Source: Corallium rubrum
Lineage: Eukaryota; Cnidaria; Anthozoa; Scleralcyonacea; Coralliidae
Assembly (NCBI GenBank): GCA_964035015.1
Contig: OZ036008.1
Location: forward strand, 822,501-886,500
Length of the DNA stretch: 64,000 nucleotides
Direction of reading: 5' to 3'
Of this stretch, positions 35,827-47,580 are shown piece after piece (position 1 is the first letter of the stretch; each line of letters starts with the position of its first letter). The notes beneath the pieces are model-generated. The model ran no database searches. It was not told where the DNA came from and saw only the letters and a list, made by a program, of their open reading frames with translations. Made by a program: the position numbers and the translations under genes.

Positions 35827-36079
35827 TGAGGGAGACGTTAGAGTCAGTCCATACAAGAATATGGTCGGCTCACAATCAATAGTTCGGTTGGGCGCTAAAT
35901 ACTATTCTCAAAAACATACTCATAACTTGCAAAATTATGATCGCGTTCTCCTTCGTCCAACACCACAATCATATGAGCCCATGGATTATTTTACGAATTT
36001 GCTCCAATATCAACCATCTTCCTTTTGGTATTTAATAATAATCGTAGGGATTCGTAGCCAGGCAGCATTCCCCTTGTGA
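35827..36079 (+). CDS. Possible exon, unrecognised
   Basis: After a fair acceptor (ACTTTCTATTTTAG) an open frame reads EGDVRVSPYKNMVGSQSIV, RLGAKYYSQKHTHNLQNYDR and VLLRPTPQSYEPMDYFTN before low-complexity residues and a stop at 36,079. Composition is protein-like up to about 36,010. No donor or partner exon was found and no family recognised. It may be a fragment of a transposon ORF. Confidence 0.25.
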
Positions 36080-36107
36080 TAATAATTGCTAGTTTTACAA
36101 ATTTCTG

Positions 36108-36285
36108 CACAGTTCGCAAGTCCGCAAGTCCGCAAGTCCGCAAGTCCGCAAGTCCGCAAGTCCGCAAGTCCGCAAGTCCGCAAGTCCGCAAGTCCGCAAG
36201 TCCGCAAGTCCGCAAGTCCGCAAGTCCGCAAGTCCGCAAGTCCGCAAGTCCGCAAGTCCGCAGTCTGCAAGTCCGCAGTCCGTGT
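36108..36285. repeat. (GTCCGCAA)n octamer array
   Basis: About 20 copies of an 8-base unit end in a few variants (GTCCGCAGTCTGCAA). The right edge lies exactly where a LINE RT reading breaks. The unit resembles the GAAGTCC heptamers of the 13-kb element's TIRs plus one base, but is distinct. Confidence 0.95.
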
Positions 36286-36900
36286 TTTCCACCAACCACT
36301 AGCGGTGAGGAATGAGTACATTGCGTTACGGAGACAAGATGTAAATACTTTTAGAGGTATGGTTTCAGGTGTAATAGGTCGGAAATTTGAGGGAGCACTT
36401 GTGTCGTCTTTCTTGTGAATTAGTATTGTGCAGGTTCTTTTCCACTCAGTAGGAATAGATCCAGAGAGCCGGACAGCACGTATTAGTGCAGTTAGATAAG
36501 TTCTTAAGAAAGGACATCGTTTAAGGCATATAATTGATACTTGATCAAGCGGACAAGGAGAACCGGAGGCTTTCATTTTACGGATAATAGCAGTAACTTG
36601 TTGGTACGAAGGCGGGTCAAGGTCAAATTGAACTTGAGGATCACATAATCTGGGAATCCAGCTTGGAATGTGAAACAATTTGTTGGGATTAATTGCGGCT
36701 AAAGTACTAGTAAAATAATTTACGCATTCCGTCATGCTGAAGGATGGAAATACAGCGTCTTTCCTATTCAGGAAGTTTTTAACATAACCCCAGAAATTTC
36801 TTTCAAAATATTTATCGTGATTGAGCGATTCGTAATGGTTTGGGTCAGTCTGGGTGTTATTGTTGTTGTTACGAAGCTTATTACGCGGATACGAGATACG
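36286..36900 (-). pseudogene. LINE reverse transcriptase N-terminal fragment
   Basis: The minus strand reads YFERNFWGYVKNFLNRKDAV, then NYFTSTLAAINPNKLFHIPS, DQVSIICLKRCPFLRTYLTA, and the RT fingers motif EWKRTCTILIHKKDDTSAPS with NFRPITPETIPLKVFTSCLR. It breaks at FLTASGWWKT at the octamer array, well before the FADD catalytic motif. It belongs to the group of cnidarian LINEs whose C-terminus carries a REL endonuclease, like the fragment at 18,417-18,836, but the central RT is missing. Confidence 0.8.
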
Positions 36901-37484
36901 TATTCTATTTCAGACAGGTCGGAATTTGTCGATTTTAGTTTGCTTAATGCCTTCTTCAGATCCTTTACAGTATGATGTTTATACTTTGTTACGATGTTTT
37001 AGTCGGGTGTCGTTTCAACATGTCCGAAATTTTCAACAAAATAGTTGTATATAGTCGTGTTCTCTGATTGGTCCATTTAACTAGATCTCAAATTTGAAAT
37101 AGTCGTTGGCCGTTGCCCAATTCTGAGTCCTTTTTTGGAAGCCTTATGCCTTTTCTCAACACTAGAGTAACTTCCTCAATATCCAAATTTGATTGTGTAT
37201 TGTCGACTTGATCTTCTGAAGGGACATCAACTAGTGGGGTTTTCTGCAATTTGTTCTTCGAGATCTGCACTCAGCTCGTTGTTTAGCCTATGTATAACTC
37301 GACATCTACGCAGGCGCATTTTGAGACCACGACTCGAGTCCCTTTACAAATCTTGCCATAACAACATTTAATCACAGTGCGGGTTGAGATAGGTACACTT
37401 GGAGAATTTAAGACAGGCGTTTCTCTTGCTGTATTTTCTGAGCGGCTTTCTTCTGTTAATTGACTCGTTGTTTACACCGCCATT
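36901..37484. other. Probable upstream part of the LINE ORF, degraded
   Basis: A short minus-strand frame (37,088-37,270) could be the LINE N-terminal region, but no domain is recognisable. Confidence 0.3.
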
Positions 37485-37486
37485 TT

Positions 37487-37561
<75 letters not shown>

Positions 37562-37562
37562 T
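37485..37562. repeat. (AAT)n microsatellite
   Basis: About 25 AAT units. Confidence 0.97.
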
Positions 37563-37647
37563 TTAATAACAATATTTTATTGAAACAATCTTCTTTACAG
37601 CATACTATTTAAATTTTACCCAATTTTAAAATTCTGCGGACTAACTG

Positions 37648-37648
<1 letters not shown>

Positions 37649-37706
<58 letters not shown>
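37649..37706. repeat. (TA)n microsatellite
   Basis: About 28 TA units. Confidence 0.97.
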
Positions 37707-37712
<6 letters not shown>

Positions 37713-37793
37713 TTACACTATTACATTTTAAAAATAAATAAAAAAAATTAATTAAAAATTTACGTATAAGATAATCGGCAATGTTCGTGTAAT

Positions 37794-38390
<597 letters not shown>

Positions 38391-38399
38391 ATACCTGCA

Positions 38400-39340
38400 C
38401 ATATAAAGTAAACATAATCTTCAACAACCGCACATCAGCATCAACAACCACACATCATGCATCAAGAACCCACATAAGCATCAACAACCACACATAAGCA
38501 TCAACAACCATACATATGACCATCAACAACCACACACAAGTATAAACAACCACACACAAGCATTAACAAGTACACACAAGCTTCAACAATCACACACAAG
38601 TACAAACAACCACACACAAGCTTCAACAACCACACTACATAAGCATAAACAATCACACACAAGCATAAACAACCACACACAAGCATAAACAATCACACAT
38701 CAGCATCAACAATCATACATTAGCATATATCAAGAACCACCGGTATGTGGTACGTTTGCGAGTTTAGTGTAATGTAACAGATGTTTGGCAGACATTCATC
38801 AAGCTCAATTACTCATGACACAAACTTCAACAACTACACATTAGCATCAACAACCATAGATCAGCATCGAGAACCACACATAAACTTCAACAACAACACA
38901 TCAGCATCAAGAACCATACATGCATAAGCATCAACGACCACACATAAGCATCAACAACCACACATAAGCATCAAACACAAGCCACATGCAGCAACCCCAC
39001 ATCAGCATCAACAACCATACACAAGCATCAACAACCACCACACATCAGCATCAACAACCATACATATAAGCATCAGTAACCACACACAAAAGCCAAGCAT
39101 CAACAGCCGTACATCAGCATAAAAAAACCACATACAAGCATGAACAACCACACATCAGCATGAACAACCACACATCAGCATCAGCAACCACACATCAGCA
39201 TCAACAACCGCACATCAGCATCAACAACCACACATAAGCATCAACAACCACACATCAGCATCAACAACCATACCCAAGCATCAACAACCGTACATAAGCA
39301 TCAACAATCACACACAAGCATTAACGTCAAGCACACATCA
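38400..39340. repeat. Degenerate minisatellite, about 18-20-bp unit
   Basis: About 45 imperfect copies of CATCAACAACCACACATAAG, with changes at the TCA/TAA and CAT/CAC positions and one non-repeat interruption near 38,730-38,815. It directly follows the compound microsatellite. Confidence 0.93.
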
Positions 39341-39699
39341 GATATCAAATAAAGGAAAGTTAGAGACTGCATATACCTCCGCCAGCGGGTTATTAGAGAT
39401 GTTTAAATAGAAAACGAGTCATCCCGCAAACCAGGCTAGCTCACGAGACCAACACATGCATGTATAAATAAAATGCTTGATTGCACTCGTATGAAAATTA
39501 TGCAAAAATACTTGCATAAAATAAGGATAATGAGCACAATCTAGCATTTCTTATACACGGAGAATATTGCGGTCAGATTTTTATTAATTCCTCAATTCTG
39601 ATTGACTAAAAGAATTGGTCGTTGGTCTATGGCCAACCCTTCTGCAAACTCTCATGAAAATCGGTGCAATACTTTTTGAAATATCCTGGCGACAACCAA

Positions 39700-40459
<760 letters not shown>

Positions 40460-40533
40460 ACCGGCGGAAGGTCTGCCTACTCGCAGGCTACGAGCGCTGA
40501 GCGCCTGAGCGCTCTGGCCTGAGCGCAATCAAA

Positions 40534-40630
40534 ATGGCCTCAAGTTCAACACTCGGTGATTTCGATCCTCAAGATGACAATGTAGTTCTGATTCCTTCTA
40601 ACGAAACAAGATGTTTAGATGCCAGAAAAC
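40534..40630 (+). CDS. Candidate first coding exon of the MFSD1-like gene
   Basis: The ATG has a good start context (CAATCAAAATGG) and the exon ends at a perfect GTAAGT donor (40,631) in phase 1 after 32 codons. The peptide MASSSTLGDFDPQDDNVVLI continues PSNETRCLDARK: acidic, hydrophilic and without a signal, as expected for the cytosolic N-terminus of a facilitator transporter. The link to the MFSD1-like exons downstream is inferred from strand, order and phase (1 nt left here, 2 nt used by the candidate microexon at 49,737), not from homology. Confidence 0.45.
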
Positions 40631-40639
40631 GTAAGTCAA

Positions 40640-41225
40640 CTTATATTTTATTTATAACATACCATGAAGATTTAAACACTATGGCGAACAAATATATTGT
40701 TTCTGCCAGGTGAATAATCAGTCAATCAGACATGGCTTTATACAAGTTTTTGAACGTAGCTAAAAAAGTTACTCTTCATGACCCAACATTTCAACACTCC
40801 GACCTAGTGTCTTTGCGAAGGGTTGATCAGGGGTGATCATTGCGAAGCTAGAAAGTCCTATATTTAGACTCTCGTGGAACGGTAGAACCACTGAGGATTT
40901 TTAATATAATATTTTGCACCATGCACGTGACAAATATAGATACTGTATAATTATATATAACTTATGGTGATATAGAGCGTTTTCATCTTACGTCACGGCG
41001 GCCATATTGGTGTACCAAAACAATGAAATGGCAGCCATATTTGTGTACGGTATGGGAATTAGCTCTTTCTTATTCAAATATTTCATATTGTTTCACCACC
41101 CCAATGGGCCACCGATCACATGAGTGAAAACGCTCTGTTATTTATATATTACAGAACCATCCTCAGAGAAACATGCGAACATTTTTCATGATTTCTTACT
41201 CTGCTAAAGTCAACTGAAAAATTTT
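40640..41225. other. Intronic sequence, nothing recognised
   Basis: If the first-exon call is right, this is the start of intron 1. No repeat boundary was found. Confidence 0.35.
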
Positions 41226-41391
41226 GGCTGACTCGAGTGGGATTTGAACTTGCTTACTTGCACCTTTGGGATTCTGGTCCACCGCTCTACCTGTTGAGCT
41301 ATTGAGCTGCACAGTCCAATCCCTGTGCAGCTTGATAGTTCAACAGGTAGAGTGGTGGACCTGAAGGTGTGAGTTTAAATCCCACTTTATG

Positions 41392-41392
<1 letters not shown>
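41226..41392. repeat. Inverted pair of tRNA-derived SINE heads
   Basis: On the plus strand near 41,335-41,390, TAGTTCAACAGGTAGAGTGG resembles a tRNA A box and GTGTGAGTTTAAATCCCAC a B box. On the minus strand near 41,306-41,232, TAGCTCAACAGGTAGAGCGG and AAGTTCAAATCCCAC repeat the pattern. The two heads face each other across about 20 bp. Neither folds as a proper tRNA. Confidence 0.55.

Positions 41393-41394
<2 letters not shown>

Positions 41395-41449
<55 letters not shown>
41395..41449. repeat. (TA)n microsatellite
   Basis: A pure TA run that forms the left border of an inverted-repeat element starting CTGAGGTGAATAATTG. Confidence 0.96.
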
Positions 41450-41450
<1 letters not shown>

Positions 41451-42752
41451 TGAGGTGAATAATTGTTTTAGCAATATACCTCATAAATTAAATTTTAACA
41501 TTCTTATATTTTTCGGTATTTTCATACAAAACATGGCATCTAGCAACTTGGCATACTCAATATTTGTCAACAAAACAGTTTTTACAACCTTATATATATT
41601 AATATATTAATGGCTAGAAAATTGTAAAGAAACACACCTGTAGACACTCTTTTACTTGATTTTGTTGACCTTTTTTGTTATTCTACAACATTAGTCTTGT
41701 TTGTCAACAAAATCTCCTGCTTTGATAAACAAAGCAAAACTGGCCACCATATTGTTTTGCTTACAGGTGAATAGTGCAGGATATCCCAAGCTAGAGGAAC
41801 CAATCAGATTGCGTGAAAAAAAAATTGTAAAACCTGTTTTGTCAACAAATATTGAGTACGCCAAGTTGCTAGTGGCCATGTTAAACTTGTTAATTCATTT
41901 ACGAGGTATATATGCTAAAACAATTATTCACCTCATTGTTGCTGAATAGTGTAGATATTCACCTCGCCACTTCATGGCTTGGTGAATATCCAGCATTGTT
42001 ATATACCAAAGACTTTCGTTTGCCAAAGATGAAATCCTATTGGTCAAATCATGGTCACGTGTTGTTTAAAAAACTCAATGTTTCTTTCTGCCAAGGGAAA
42101 CATAATTTGCACTGTTTCCCTCTGACATCAACAATGAAGAGGGAAACAGTACAATGTTTCCCTCTGACGTCGCTTTAAACATGTGTTGTTCACATGAATA
42201 CGTGATTATTGCATCAGATCAAGAACTTTGGACTTTTTGGAACATTTTTAAAACAAGAGCTTGTTTCGAGCTTGTCTGGTTCGAAATACGTGTAGTTTAT
42301 TTTCCAAAGGAAAGAATATCTATACATATCTTCAAAGGTCTGGAAAAAACCCTGGATAAATTTAAAGCTGTTCTTTGTACTTGTTGAGTCTGGTGTATTT
42401 GTTTAGTTGAATTGAAACTATAAAGACAAAGTCAATTAAGTGTTTTGGTAAGTCTTTTTGCCTTTTGCAAGTTTCGAGTCATTGGTATTTTAAAAGTCTT
42501 TGGTATATAACAAAACACTTGTTGACTTTTGCCTCGAGAAACATCAAGTTTTACGGTCCCTCAGGTAAAGCAATTGCTAGCGGCCGTGTCTTGTATAAAG
42601 TACCAAAAAATGTTAAACTTGTTATTTCATTCATGAGGTATTATGCTAAAACAATAATTCACTTCAGTGTCAGTGAATAGTGTGGATATTCACCTCGCTG
42701 AAGTGGCTTAGTGAATATCCAGCACTATTCACCTCCACTTCGGTGAATAATT
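41450..42752. mobile_element. Inverted-repeat element, GAGGTGAATAATTG family
   Basis: The left terminus CTGAGGTGAATAATTGTTTT is matched inverted by AAAACAATTATTCACCTCA (about 41,918-41,936), again by AAAACAATAATTCACTTCAG (about 42,648-42,667), and in direct orientation by CTTCGGTGAATAATTGTT at the right end. The arms extend through CAACTTGGCATACTCAATATTTG and its inverse at about 41,850-41,873. At least two related units are therefore stacked. The whole block lies between two TA runs. Confidence 0.7.
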
Positions 42753-42757
42753 GTTAA

Positions 42758-42763
<6 letters not shown>

Positions 42764-42818
<55 letters not shown>
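42764..42818. repeat. (TA)n microsatellite, left border of the 5S/GIY-YIG cassette
   Basis: A pure TA run ending directly at GGCCAGTGGGCAG. Confidence 0.96.
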
Positions 42819-42821
<3 letters not shown>

Positions 42822-42982
42822 CAGTGGGCAGTACAGGTCAGGTGGTGTGTGCTTTTAGCAAGCTGCCTCTCACCAAAAAGTTAAGTCCAGTTAGATGGGA
42901 TAACTAGTAAGTACTTGGATGGCAATGCTGATGCAATGTTGGCCAACACATCAGGGACAGTAAATACCACATACTTCCAGCT

Positions 42983-43132
42983 ATTGGACACATTGAACAA
43001 TGTGCGCAAACCAAAGAAATAAAATTTACTGTCTTCCCTTTCTATAAAATGACTACAGAAGATGACGATACATGCAGGGCAAAAGAAGAATATTTTATTA
43101 AAAAGTTTAAACCTTCTTTAAACACAAATTAA
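42983..43132 (+). pseudogene. C-terminal fragment of a GIY-YIG endonuclease (Penelope-like element)
   Basis: An open frame to the stop at 43,130-43,132 ends RAKEEYFIKKFKPSLNTN. An Arg/Glu-rich helix followed by (Y/W)FIxKxxPxLN is the characteristic end of the GIY-YIG endonuclease domain of EN-positive Penelope-like elements. Only the last 20-50 residues are present; the GIY and YIG motifs and RT are missing. Confidence 0.6.
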
Positions 43133-43213
43133 GACACTAATTACTCTAATGACACAATTACAGTATAAAAGTTGTATTAATGACATCACAAACACATTTA
43201 GATTGTAAATAGC

Positions 43214-43240
43214 CTGAAGAGCCACGACAATGTGGTGAAA
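43214..43240 (+). ncRNA. Hammerhead-like remnant
   Basis: CTGAAGA (the variable seventh core position is A) is followed by stem II GCCAC/GTGGT around a six-base loop, then GAAA, about 80 bases downstream of the endonuclease stop. No stem III ending in an NUH cleavage site can be drawn, so it is probably inactive. Confidence 0.45.
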
Positions 43241-43350
43241 CCGACTTAAACACATTGCAGACAATAAAAATACATGTACAATCAAATACTAATTTTCTTT
43301 TGGTATTTGCACAAATATGTATTATTAAATAAATAATGAAATTACAGTGC

Positions 43351-43353
<3 letters not shown>

Positions 43354-43387
<34 letters not shown>
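43354..43387. repeat. (TA)n microsatellite, right border of the cassette
   Basis: A pure TA run; another short TA run occurs at about 43,511-43,526. Confidence 0.95.
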
Positions 43388-43388
<1 letters not shown>

Positions 43389-43539
43389 GTGTGGGTTTTG
43401 GTCTACGAAACGCAAAGAGTGCTCGATAACATATAGTTAGAGCAAATATAGATTTTCGCTTACCTCAAAAGTCTGCTCTTTTGAGGTAAGCGAAAAGCAG
43501 ACTTTTGAGGTATATATATATATATGGTAGAAGCACTCA

Positions 43540-44400
43540 GTAGACATTAATAGATAAAAAGATTGAAACTGATCTATGTAAAACTTTATTAAAAGCTAAA
43601 TTTTCGATCACTAACTGTGATCTTCATCGGAACTAAAAAACTAAATGCAGAATGCCTGTGTCCAATCATTGAATATCATTACACGTGGTCCTTCGGGACC
43701 ATAACAATGGAGTGTAAGATTGTGGAAATATACATTTTTCATTGACCGTGCTGCTATCTACATGACTAGAATGTAAAACTCTAAAAACAAACGTTCACGT
43801 TTATTACTAATACCCCGTTTTAAAATTATCACATCATTCGGGTGTACTTTCGGCATGTTTTCCAATGGCAGAGTTATTCTGTCGTCTTGTGCCGGGCTTA
43901 TGTTCAAGACCATGAGAACTCCATGATTGTTTACCTTCTTCCTTGGTCCCTAAGGACCACGTGTAATGATATTTTATGATTGGACACAGGCGTTCTGTAT
44001 TCTTAGTTCTTTAGTTCTGATGAAGATCACAGCATAGTTAGTGGAGGGGGAATGGATGGTTTGGAAATTTGGTAAAAGTCATCGTTCCATGCTTTTGTTC
44101 AATTTGTCTAATTTCACGGTCACTGAACGTATTGTATTTTCTGTATAATGGAGCAGTCACCCAATACCAACGTTCGGGTTTAATTAATAGTGCAGTTCTT
44201 CGTCGTCACGTGTTGTAAATCCTTTGTTCGTTGTGTAGTCCTTCGTCGTCACATGTCCATAGAATTTCCTTTCTTCAACCAATTGCCTTCCTCCAACATG
44301 AACTATTGTGTTCATCAACATGACCATTGCATAATCTTGAAAGACAATGTAGCTTCCAAACCATCCCCCTCCACTAACTATGATCACAGTTAGTGATCGA
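43540..44400 (-). mobile_element. Inverted Penelope-like pseudo-LTR pair
   Basis: The minus-strand sequence of 43,548-43,690 (GGACCACGTGTAATGATATT, ATTGGACACAGGC, GATGAAGATCACAGTTAGTG, GATCGAAAA, ACATAGATCAGTTTCAATC) recurs on the plus strand at 43,950-44,040 and, after an inverted GGAGGGGGAATGGATGGTTT / AAACCATCCCCCTCC pair, at 44,376-44,395 and 45,165-45,225. A CTGATGA-like core before GATCAC...GTGATC-GAAA again looks like a degenerate hammerhead. The minus strand between 44,180 and 44,050 has a protein-like reading (IKPERWYWVTAPLYRKYNTF) that I do not recognise. Confidence 0.55.
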
Positions 44401-45164
44401 GACTGGGGAGCAGGGAAGATGGCGGTCGTTTTTGTAGCTCCGACTAAACTGGTCTTAAATTGAGATTTATTTGTCTTATTTTTTGTTAAATGTTTGTATT
44501 CTTTTTGTCTGTATGCCTGTATTTTGTCGCCATGTCTAATATTACAGCTCAACAACTAGAATCAATACTAGAGAACAAATCTCTACCAAAAGTAAGAACA
44601 AACTATGGAATTTTTAATATTAGATTCCATGGTCCTAAAATATGGAATTCTGTTGATGAAAATACTAAAAGTCTATCATTGCAGAAATTTAAGAAACAAA
44701 TTAAATCTGATTTTATCAAAGGCTATTAGAAATTAATGTCATTAATTTGTGAGTTTATTTTTCATTCATCTTATCTAACCAGTATAAGAAATCTATAAAA
44801 AAATTTATGTGTTTTGTTCATTACGTAACATATTTCTTATGATTCTGAGACTGATGTACTTTTTCTGGTTTATATGCTGTATTTTTATCTGTGTGTGTTT
44901 TTGTTTTGTTTTTGTTTTTTTCCTTTGTTTGTAAATCTTTATAAATTTATATACATGTATATGTAATTCCGTTATCTACCATATTCACCTGTATTACTAA
45001 TTTTGTTAAACTGTCTATACTGTAATGTCTCTCTCGCTGCCTAGTCTTACTAGCCCACTATGGTTATTTTAGGCAGTGAGTACTCGTATGTAATTTCTTT
45101 TTTTTCTCTTGTAATTTTAAATTGTGTAAGGTAATAATGAGTGCAAATAAAAGGTTGTTGTGAA
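44401..45164 (+). mobile_element. 5'-truncated LINE (CR1/L2-like) nested in the Penelope-like unit
   Basis: The frame ending TAG at 44,727-44,729 reads SLPKVRTNYGIFNIRFHGPK, IWNSVDENTKSLSLQKFKK and IKSDFIKGY. This is the C-terminal RT tail of CR1/L2-type LINEs (consensus R.NYG.F...F.GP..WN.L......S...FK..L). A 3' UTR of about 430 bp follows. The Penelope-like sequence GATCGA...AACTTTTAATA is split by it, with the remainder resuming at about 45,165, so this LINE landed inside that repeat. Confidence 0.72.
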
Positions 45165-45230
45165 AAGTTAACTTTTAATAGAGTTTTACTGACATAGATC
45201 AGTTTCAATCTTTTTATCTATCAATATGGC
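45165..45230 (+). repeat. Remainder of the split Penelope-like repeat
   Basis: ACATAGATCAGTTTCAATCT and the following TTTTTATCTAT match the inverse of 43,548-43,590. Confidence 0.7.
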
Positions 45231-45473
45231 TTTGTCGGACATTTTCAGTTTTCCATATAATAACTCACTTTCTTCTCGCCTCATACAGTAGCTTAAAAGG
45301 AATTGGCAATGTAAATAAAGTTTGAAAGTATTATCTTGTGAAATTGTACTAGAAGACCTTTTTATTTGCATTTTTTATTTGCGGTGTGGAAACAGCATTT
45401 AAGCAGGGATATAAGCAGGGAACAGCATTTTTATGCATTACAAAATCACCTTTAGTGGGGGGAAGAGTTTTAA

Positions 45474-46070
45474 TGTGCACACCACTTAGCCTAGTTTCTA
45501 GGCCTTCCTCGGTTGACACGTTTCGGAAGTGATCCGAACGGACCCGCTGGGGAAGGCCTAGCAACATTCGTAAACACTTTCACTTTACAGCTCAGTTGTT
45601 TATTGAGGAAGAATTGTGATGTTATGACGTTCTAAGTGTTTCCCGACACTTACTATTCCATCTGCATAAAATAATACAAGCCTACTCACCTCTGAAGGCT
45701 CTCGGATCGACGAAGGTTCACTGTCCTAGCTTCTTATCACTAGCTTTCCTTCTGCAACCGCCAAAAGTTGAAAGTTAAACAGTTAAATTTTCATTTCGAG
45801 CTCCAATTGGAGTATATTCCACAATTTCCTTCTTTCGATCGCCAGGATCTTTGGTAAAATCTTCGCAGACATCCTTATGCTTTTTACTGTCGCTACGCTA
45901 GATCCCAGGAACACTCGAAGGGCCAGAACGATTCTGGGCAGGACCTTTTTGCGAATGTTGCTAGGCCTTCTCGTTTCCAGCCTCTCCCCAGTCTTCCCAA
46001 GAACCCAAACCGACTATGCGGCCAAGCTCATGGCGGAAACGAAAGGCCTAGAAACTAGGCTGCACACCAC
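45474..46070. mobile_element. Inverted-repeat element, CCTAGTTTCTAGGCC family
   Basis: TGCACACCACTTAGCCTAGT and TTTCTAGGCCTTCC at the left are mirrored by GGCCTAGAAACTAGGCTGCA and CACCAC at the right. A second inner pair is AAGGCCTAGCAACATTCG and CGAATGTTGCTAGGCCTT. The interior is about 400 bp and non-coding. Confidence 0.75.
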
Positions 46071-46218
46071 TGATCTCTACTGTATTTAACTTTTGCTCAT
46101 CCGGCTCCAAAAATGAAGTCACCAGAGATGACTAGTTTGCCAATTTGTAAAATACACGTATACAAGAGCTCTGCAAGCACATGCATGGATATAGAAATTA
46201 CAGGATGTGACTTTAAGG

Positions 46219-46388
46219 AATAGGCCTTTCCGCATGAAGTGCGTGCATGATAACGCGTTGAGAGATTTGATTGGCTCTCGCATAACTTCGGACATCCAAA
46301 ACTTCGGACAAACTTTGGACATTAGCCAATAAGATTTGTCAAAAAGAAACATCACGTGATCCATTCGCTTTATGCGAAAAGGTCTATT
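46219..46388. mobile_element. MITE, about 170 bp
   Basis: Left AATAGGCCTTTCCGCATGAA and right TTTATGCGAAAAGGTCTATT are inverted with two mismatches and a short indel. Confidence 0.65.
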
Positions 46389-46530
46389 GAAAAGGAACTG
46401 TAGGTTTCCTGTTTTGACATACCGTAATGTATAATTTAGTTTTGCAAAAGTGACGACACAAACTACATTAGGTTTGCTATTGGTTGGCTTTGTATTCTCT
46501 TTATTGTATTAAATCTTTATTACTCAAGTC

Positions 46531-46830
46531 TCAGGGAGCGCAAATGGCGTGTGCCGTTAGCGCGCTGACCTCATGGCTGCTGTCCTCACCAATGCAGTCC
46601 AAAGTTAAGATCGGTTGGACGGGGTTTATAGTACTTGGATGGGTACATGACCTCTGGGGAATGGCCCTGTTGTTGGTCTTTCCTGTGTTTCGAGGGTGTT
46701 TCGGTTTTCGTTCCTCCGTAAAATCAACACCTACATCATCTTAGCTGTTATCCGTTGTCTGACGTGTGTCGTATGGCGGCTGCCTGGAGCGCCTTTGTTA
46801 TGCCTTTGACTCGGCGCCATTGATCTTCGT
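46531..46830 (+). mobile_element. 5S rRNA-derived SINE, copy A
   Basis: The head matches the 5S internal-promoter region: AAAGTTAAGATCGG (box A-like), then TAGTACTTGGATGGG (box C-like). The body CTTTCCTGTGTTTCGAGGGT, TCCGTAAAATCAACACCTA and GTGTCGTATGGCGGCTGCCT is shared with the copy at 59.2 kb. The head is interrupted by an insertion of about 20 bp (CATGGCTGCTGTCCTCACC). Confidence 0.78.
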
Positions 46831-47279
46831 CCATTGAAAACTTATTGACCGAGCAGGCAATAAGTTCTCAATTGTTGCCCGCTCGGTGGACATTGAAATA
46901 TAGCTAAGGTCATGTGACCACAAACCAACCAATGACAGTCATCGTTGCATCCAGTGAAACTCTAGCTATATAGGCTAACAAGGATGATTATCCCCCAGTT
47001 CTTTCCTTTTCTTGAATAGTGAGGTCCGAGCAAGGGGTCGTGCCGTTTTAGAGACCCAAAATTTAATTCTTTTTCGGTGGTGGGGTGGGGGTGCAAGCAC
47101 TGGGAGTTTGATCTCACTGCTTGCATGTGGGACCACGAGGCTTGTTTATCGTTTATCTCTTTACCGCAAATTCCCCCCCCCCCCCTGTCTTTTTGCAAAA
47201 ACCTCCTTCGTTGCTAGGCCTGTACTGTAAGGCCGCCGGCAGGATAATTTTGCCGTAAGGACCTTCCGCTTGGTTAATA
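46831..47279. other. Intronic or intergenic, nothing recognised
   Basis: A short inverted pair (CCGAGCAGGCAATAAGTT / AATTGTTGCCCGCTCGG) lies at 46,848-46,888, and a C-run at 47,171-47,184. No gene seen. Confidence 0.45.
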
Positions 47280-47282
47280 TTA

Positions 47283-47416
47283 AAGGCCGCGTCCACACAG
47301 AAATGTTTTTCGGCGTTTTTCGATTGTTTACTGCTCTCAAAGGAATCGAGAACAATCAGCTCATTGCTTGAAAGAATACAAAAACACAGAAAAACATTTC
47401 CGTGTGAACAAGGCTT
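47283..47416. mobile_element. MITE, about 135 bp, TTA/TAA flanks
   Basis: Left GGCCGCGTCCACACAGAAAT and GTTTTTC are mirrored by GAAAAACATTTCCGTGTGAA and CAAGGC at the right. TTA and TAA flank the element, suggesting a PIF/Harbinger-type MITE. Confidence 0.65.
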
Positions 47417-47580
47417 AAGTTTTTATTATTAGGAAATTATTAATATATTTTTTTCTGCTCTTTTAGCATCGTTCCGTTTTGTAATCTTATTTTTTAACTG
47501 TATGTTGACGTTTGGATCTTATTTCTGCTTTGATATGCCAAGGTAATGCTTTACTGTATACAGTATACACACTTCAAAAC

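Larger units (their letters stand above)
42819..43353 (+). mobile_element. TA-flanked cassette: 5S-like head joined to Penelope-like 3' end
   Basis: The left part (about 42,840-42,940) resembles a decayed 5S rRNA gene (GCCTCTCACC, AAGTTAAGTCCAG, TAAGTACTTGGATGG), as in the three 5S-SINE copies elsewhere. The right part carries the end of a GIY-YIG endonuclease-like frame (42,983-43,132) and a hammerhead-like core (43,214-43,240), ending at another TA run (43,354-43,387). It could be a 5S-headed SINE using a Penelope-like 3' end, or a chance junction of two decayed elements. Confidence 0.5.

Noticed and set aside
38400-39340. Regular short repeats with spacer-like variation, at first sight like a CRISPR array
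   Set aside because: Units are contiguous and degenerate minisatellite copies without unique spacers, in a eukaryotic context.
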